Shown here: one piece after another, positions 60,401 through 64,000 of the stretch
Layout: the number at the start of each line of letters is the position of its first letter
How positions within the stretch are numbered: position 1 is the first letter of the stretch
Source of the DNA: Hippophae tibetana
Taxonomy: Eukaryota; Streptophyta; Magnoliopsida; Rosales; Elaeagnaceae
Reading direction: 5' to 3'
DNA length: 64,000 nt
Assembly (NCBI GenBank): GCA_037013495.1
Contig: CM072812.1
Coordinates: 36,864,001-36,928,000, forward strand
Made by a program: the position numbers and the translations under genes
The notes under the pieces: model-generated
What the model saw: the letters and a program-made list of their open reading frames with translations, nothing else
Databases searched by the model: none
Told to the model about the DNA's origin: nothing

Positions 60401-63400
60401 ATGCCAGGATGATCGCGCACGTTGTTCCCTGGCCAAGGAGTCCCATCCTGCATTGTCCACCCATCTTCAGGAACCTTTTGTGCTGTAGCTACCAAAGCAT
60501 TGATCCTTACTTTAAATTCTTCATAATCTCTCTGTTAATGGAAAAAAACAGTGGAATAAAATCATTAATATAAACTCTAATCTACTTTCAAGAATTATTT
60601 AAAAAAAAAAAGCTGAAGGAAACAAATTGTCAAGGACATTCAACGAATAAATATGAATAAATGAAATTTGCATGAACAATAAAAGAGTTGAGAATAATGC
60701 AGATACCTTCATTGCACGTCTTTCCCGGACAAAAGCTGGATGGACTTTATTTTTCAAATAGTCCATTTTCTGACAGAAATACCATTCTGGGGCTCGGGGT
60801 TCAATGTTAAATTTCTTACAAAAAGGAACCCATTTCCTAGCAAATTCAGCCGTCTCAGAAAGGGCTTCAAAAGTCAGCATGGCTGCACCATCATCAGAGA
60901 CATAGCAAGCAACCTTATCAACTGGATAATCAACAGCAAGGATAGAAAGAACCGTATTTGCTGTAATTAGAGGAGGTTCTTTCATAGGGTCAACAGTACT
61001 GACAAAAACGTCTATATTGGCTAACTCAGATGGTTTTCCTTCCTTTTCATATCTGTGAATAATGAAGGAAAAAATTATTCAAAACATAGGGGCAAATCAG
61101 CAAAAAAGCCAAGTCAAATCAGAAACTATTTATTGTATCTATTTTACCAGATCAAACAATAATGTCAAATTACACCAAGTGGGATCAACTTTTTTACCTT
61201 AATGATAAACGATCAAGGTATGTCTCTCGTTCTATTGGATACCATTTAGGAAATTGATCCATAATCCATGATATACCAAACCATATTTCACAAATGACAG
61301 ATGTCAGCCATAAGCCATACGCATCATTAACTGGATGGAGTATTCTATAATGAAAAAAGAGACAAAGGATAACAAGGCGGAGAACTATAATCATTCTGTA
61401 TGGATTTATTTTGCTTGAAGGGATGGGCATCTTTCTTGAGAGCGGTTGCCGACCTTCATCCATCCTGATTATATTGAATGTGGGAGAAAACAATAATGAG
61501 AATGTCAAGGTAGACAAAACAATAAATTTACACTGCAATTTACAAGATAAAAAATAATACTGTAAAATACCGAGTCATGTCAACAATGTTGGTCACTTAC
61601 AAAGGCATATCAGCATCGTTGGGTTCATCTCTGCCAGAATTTCCACCAACAATGTCTCCATAGTGCTTTATAACCTGAAGCTTTTCATTCTGTTTCTTCT
61701 TCCACTCTTCCATTCTATCCTTCCACGCTACACTTCCATACCCATATATTGCAACATCTTTATTAGGAACCATTGGTCTAGGTTGCACTACAACATTGAA
61801 AATAGAAGTATAAGCACCTGAAAGGATAGGTAATTTCAAACAGACCAAAACAACTACTAGGCATGTTGTTCACCCAAAAAAATGCTTACAAGGTATAGAT
61901 GGATCTGTGGAAGGCATTGTATTGATTCTGTTCCCCTGGCCCATATATGGAGGAACAATGAGAGCATGCCGATCAGAAGAGATGTCAAAATCCTAAAAGG
62001 GTGAAAAAGAAACTTCAGGGTAATGAGTAAATTATTCATAAAATAAGTATTGCTAATTAATCATATCACATTCACTATACATTTTCTCAATGCAACTTAC
62101 ATGCATTATTCAAGAAAAAGTATGGCAATTAAAGACAGACTCATAACACGACTTAATTACCTCCTCGCCATAGGTCAACAATGGAATTTCAGTACCAAGG
62201 GGAGAGGATTCGCGTTCCGTGCGATCTGAACGCAAAGGAACTCCATATAAATTAGATTGAGATCCACGGGTGGCACGTGCAGGTAACACTGCATCACAAG
62301 CCTTGTCCATATCATAATCAAATTCATTGTCCAAATCATCAATGTCATCTTCTTCTTCATCACCTTCAACCCGAGGACTACCTGCAAGTCATCATGTAAG
62401 TTAACAGGTCATCAAAATAGGAGAGAAACCAGGGGAGTAATACGTATACGTTCTCACCTTTAAGGCGCTTGTATCTTGTTTTACACTGAGGACAAACTTG
62501 ATTTCCCTCTCTTCTTTCATATTCATAGCAGGGCCTACACACAGGGAAAGCACATTCATTGCAAGCAACAAAGAGTTCTCCATCCACGGTAATCTCTATT
62601 TCATCTCCACAAATCTGACATATTTGCCCGCTCAATTCTTTCACAGACTTGATCTGTAAAAATGCGAGAGTCGTCAAAATGGTGACAAAATTCCTTTCTT
62701 TCATAGAAAACAGAAAAGATGGTTAATTTAAGTCCATTTCTTAAATGTTCTAATTTATAATTATGAAACAAATCCCAAATAGACTTAATTCTTTCAAAGA
62801 AAAAGTCAATTGACTTGGGAGTCCTTTTCCACATCCAGCACGGTAATATAAGCATTTCTGAGTTCTGACTGCCGACAGTTATCTCTATAACTTGCACTAT
62901 GCAAATGTGAACTCAAAGCAATTTGGTGTTTTCATCATCCTTTCTCCCTGAATTAGGATCCAACTAATACTTGTAGATCTTGAAAACTAGATAATCAAAA
63001 TGATTAACATGTTTTGCTCAGTACATCCAGATATACAGAAACGTAAATTTGTATACAGAGAATTTGGAGATAGATGGGAAAGTTGCAGTGGAGAGATCTG
63101 GAGGATCTACCACAAATCTTAATTGAAATCTTAACGTTCTTCATCAAAACGCTATCTTCGGGCCACATTGGCAACGAACTATCATTTCAACTCAAAGACT
63201 CAAGTTTCAATAAATCACTACCCTAAATAAACACACTCGATTATTAGTCAAAATAACAACTTTCAGTTACAACAGCAAAGCCCATATTGACAAAAACAAC
63301 CAGAAGGTTCCTGCATCACTCAAAACAGAATGAAAGGATATACAGTGTACCAAAATAACAGAAAAAACCCTAATTTGTAACATTTCCATCAGACTGACAA

Positions 63401-63565
63401 TAGAAAGAAGCATAATCGTCAAATGGGTGGGTATTTCCCAATTCGAAACAGAGGCTAAATATAGGGATTTTGGGAGCCCCTTACCCGTGCATTTTCATCA
63501 GCATTGATCAGCACAAATTCGTTCCTGTTGTGAGACCCAGCAATAAGTCGACCTCTAGTGTCCAT
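57477..63565 (-). CDS. CESA6: Cellulose synthase catalytic subunit, CESA6-type
   Basis: Fourteen coding exons on the - strand: 63485-63565, 62458-62653, 62161-62381, 61890-61992, 61601-61787, 61198-61464, 60707-61052, 60394-60531, 60125-60250, 59823-60035, 59471-59741, 59186-59370, 58750-59100, 57477-58058. All are GT-AG with matching phases, giving 1088 residues, normal for CESA. Residues: N-terminal zinc finger with eight Cys (39, 42, 58, 61, 66, 69, 81, 84); two membrane segments at about 280-330; UDP-glucose and catalytic motifs DDG (405-407), DCD (572-574), TED (787-789) and QVLRW (827-831); class-specific Lys/Cys-rich region (about 650-716); FTVTSK gating loop (963-968); C-terminal membrane bundle ending EVCGLTCD. 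It polymerises beta-1,4-glucan from UDP-glucose at the plasma membrane in a complex with other CESAs. The N-terminus ([19 protein letters not shown]) and class-specific region point to the CESA6/2/5/9 clade of primary-wall isoforms. The CESA call is very sure; the exact orthologue is less so. Confidence 0.96.
58293..58710. mobile_element. MITE in intron 13 of the cellulose synthase gene
   Basis: About 420 bp with terminal inverted repeats gagagcgtttgaatgc (58293-58308) and gcattcaaacacgctct (58694-58710), differing by a 2-base indel. The inside is AT-rich with subterminal agtgctt words and no frame. I could not fix a target duplication. It ends 39 bp from the exon 13 boundary (58750), close to the donor site on the - strand. 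Confidence 0.75.
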
Positions 63566-64000
63566 GACTCACTACTGAATCAAACAAATACCACCTCTTC
63601 AAATCTAGAAAACCCAAATCAAAAACCGATCTTTAATCAAACTTGTGGTCTCAACTCGCGCAAAAATTTCACTTTTGCACTTTAGACAACTCTGTTCAGC
63701 TCCCATGTCAAGGAAGCCGAACCCGACATGAAGAAAAAGCAAGAGAATGAATGCTAAATGCGCTTTCTTTCAATATCTCAATTATTTTAAAGAAACAGAA
63801 AAGCAAAACAATCTTCTAAAGGTTTGCTTGTAACTAACTTGATTCCTTCACAAGCCAAGTCTCCTCTGTAACCTGGATGGGCTTAATCTTTTGTCAATCT
63901 TAGAGAGGGAAAGAAAGTGTGATGAGAAGAAGAGAGTATGTGGAAGAAAATAAAGAAGCGTAATAGAGAAGATGAGAAATATAGTGAGAGATAACGAGAA
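63566..64000 (-). promoter_or_regulatory. 5' leader (and possible promoter-proximal region) of the cellulose synthase gene
   Basis: Upstream of the ATG on the - strand. The outer 110 bases are strongly pyrimidine-rich on the - strand (repeated tctct and cttctt words), typical of plant leaders and Y-patch core promoters. An intron in this leader is possible; I could not fix it. The window ends inside this region, so the core promoter may lie outside. Confidence 0.5.

Noticed and set aside
1..64000. CRISPR arrays, bacterial operons, tRNA or rRNA genes
   Set aside because: I looked for regular spaced repeats and tRNA-like folds. The only tRNA-like words are retroelement primer sites, and the genome context is plant nuclear.

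Overview
This is a stretch of plant nuclear DNA, most likely from a eudicot: it is AT-rich, it holds two plant genes with canonical GT-AG introns, and most of it is nested LTR retrotransposons and endogenous pararetrovirus DNA. The family or species cannot be told from the sequence. Only two host genes are intact. One is a LIKE-COV membrane-protein gene (+ strand, 7 coding exons, 32448-43573). The other is a CESA6-type primary-wall cellulose synthase gene (- strand, 14 coding exons, 57477-63565). They are convergent. For both, splicing the exons I delimited gives an unbroken protein of normal family length (257 and 1088 residues).

Layout. 1-3017: AT-rich flank without a recognisable gene. 3018-16407: a complete, very young Athila-like Ty3/gypsy element on the - strand, with 1.9-2.0 kb LTRs, a perfect 5-bp target duplication (gtgca), a tRNA-Asp primer site, an intact gag-pol frame and an additional complete gag frame upstream of it. 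16413-17260: remnant reading frame and flank. 17262-25245: a decayed Ty1/copia element on the - strand, interrupted by an unclassified 2-kb insert and by a gypsy-type solo LTR (23047-25026, TSD atctc) that landed in the copia primer site. 25246-27310: AT-rich, nothing recognised. 27310-31440: decayed caulimovirid pararetrovirus copy A, internally inverted. 32448-43573: the LIKE-COV gene; its fourth intron carries a 5.2-kb copia element (34208-39452, TSD atatt) with a disabled reverse transcriptase. 43574-48340: intergenic, with a fold-back element and a MITE-like element filled with degenerate TTTAGGG repeats. 48340-56470: caulimovirid copy B on the - strand, with a gypsy solo LTR (52372-54050) inside its capsid region. 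57477-64000: the cellulose synthase gene, with a MITE in intron 13 and its 5' leader at the window edge.

The most unusual object is the Athila element with two gag genes. One is a stand-alone Gag whose zinc knuckle has lost its first two cysteines. The other is a second Gag, with intact knuckle, fused in frame to protease-RT-RNase H-integrase. Each reading frame is followed by the same pair of inverted-repeat motifs. Also notable are arrays of bZIP-type sites in two unrelated LTRs, and the two pararetrovirus copies in opposite orientations, one of which changes strand at a CTCGAG palindrome. All calls come from reading the sequence; no database search was run.
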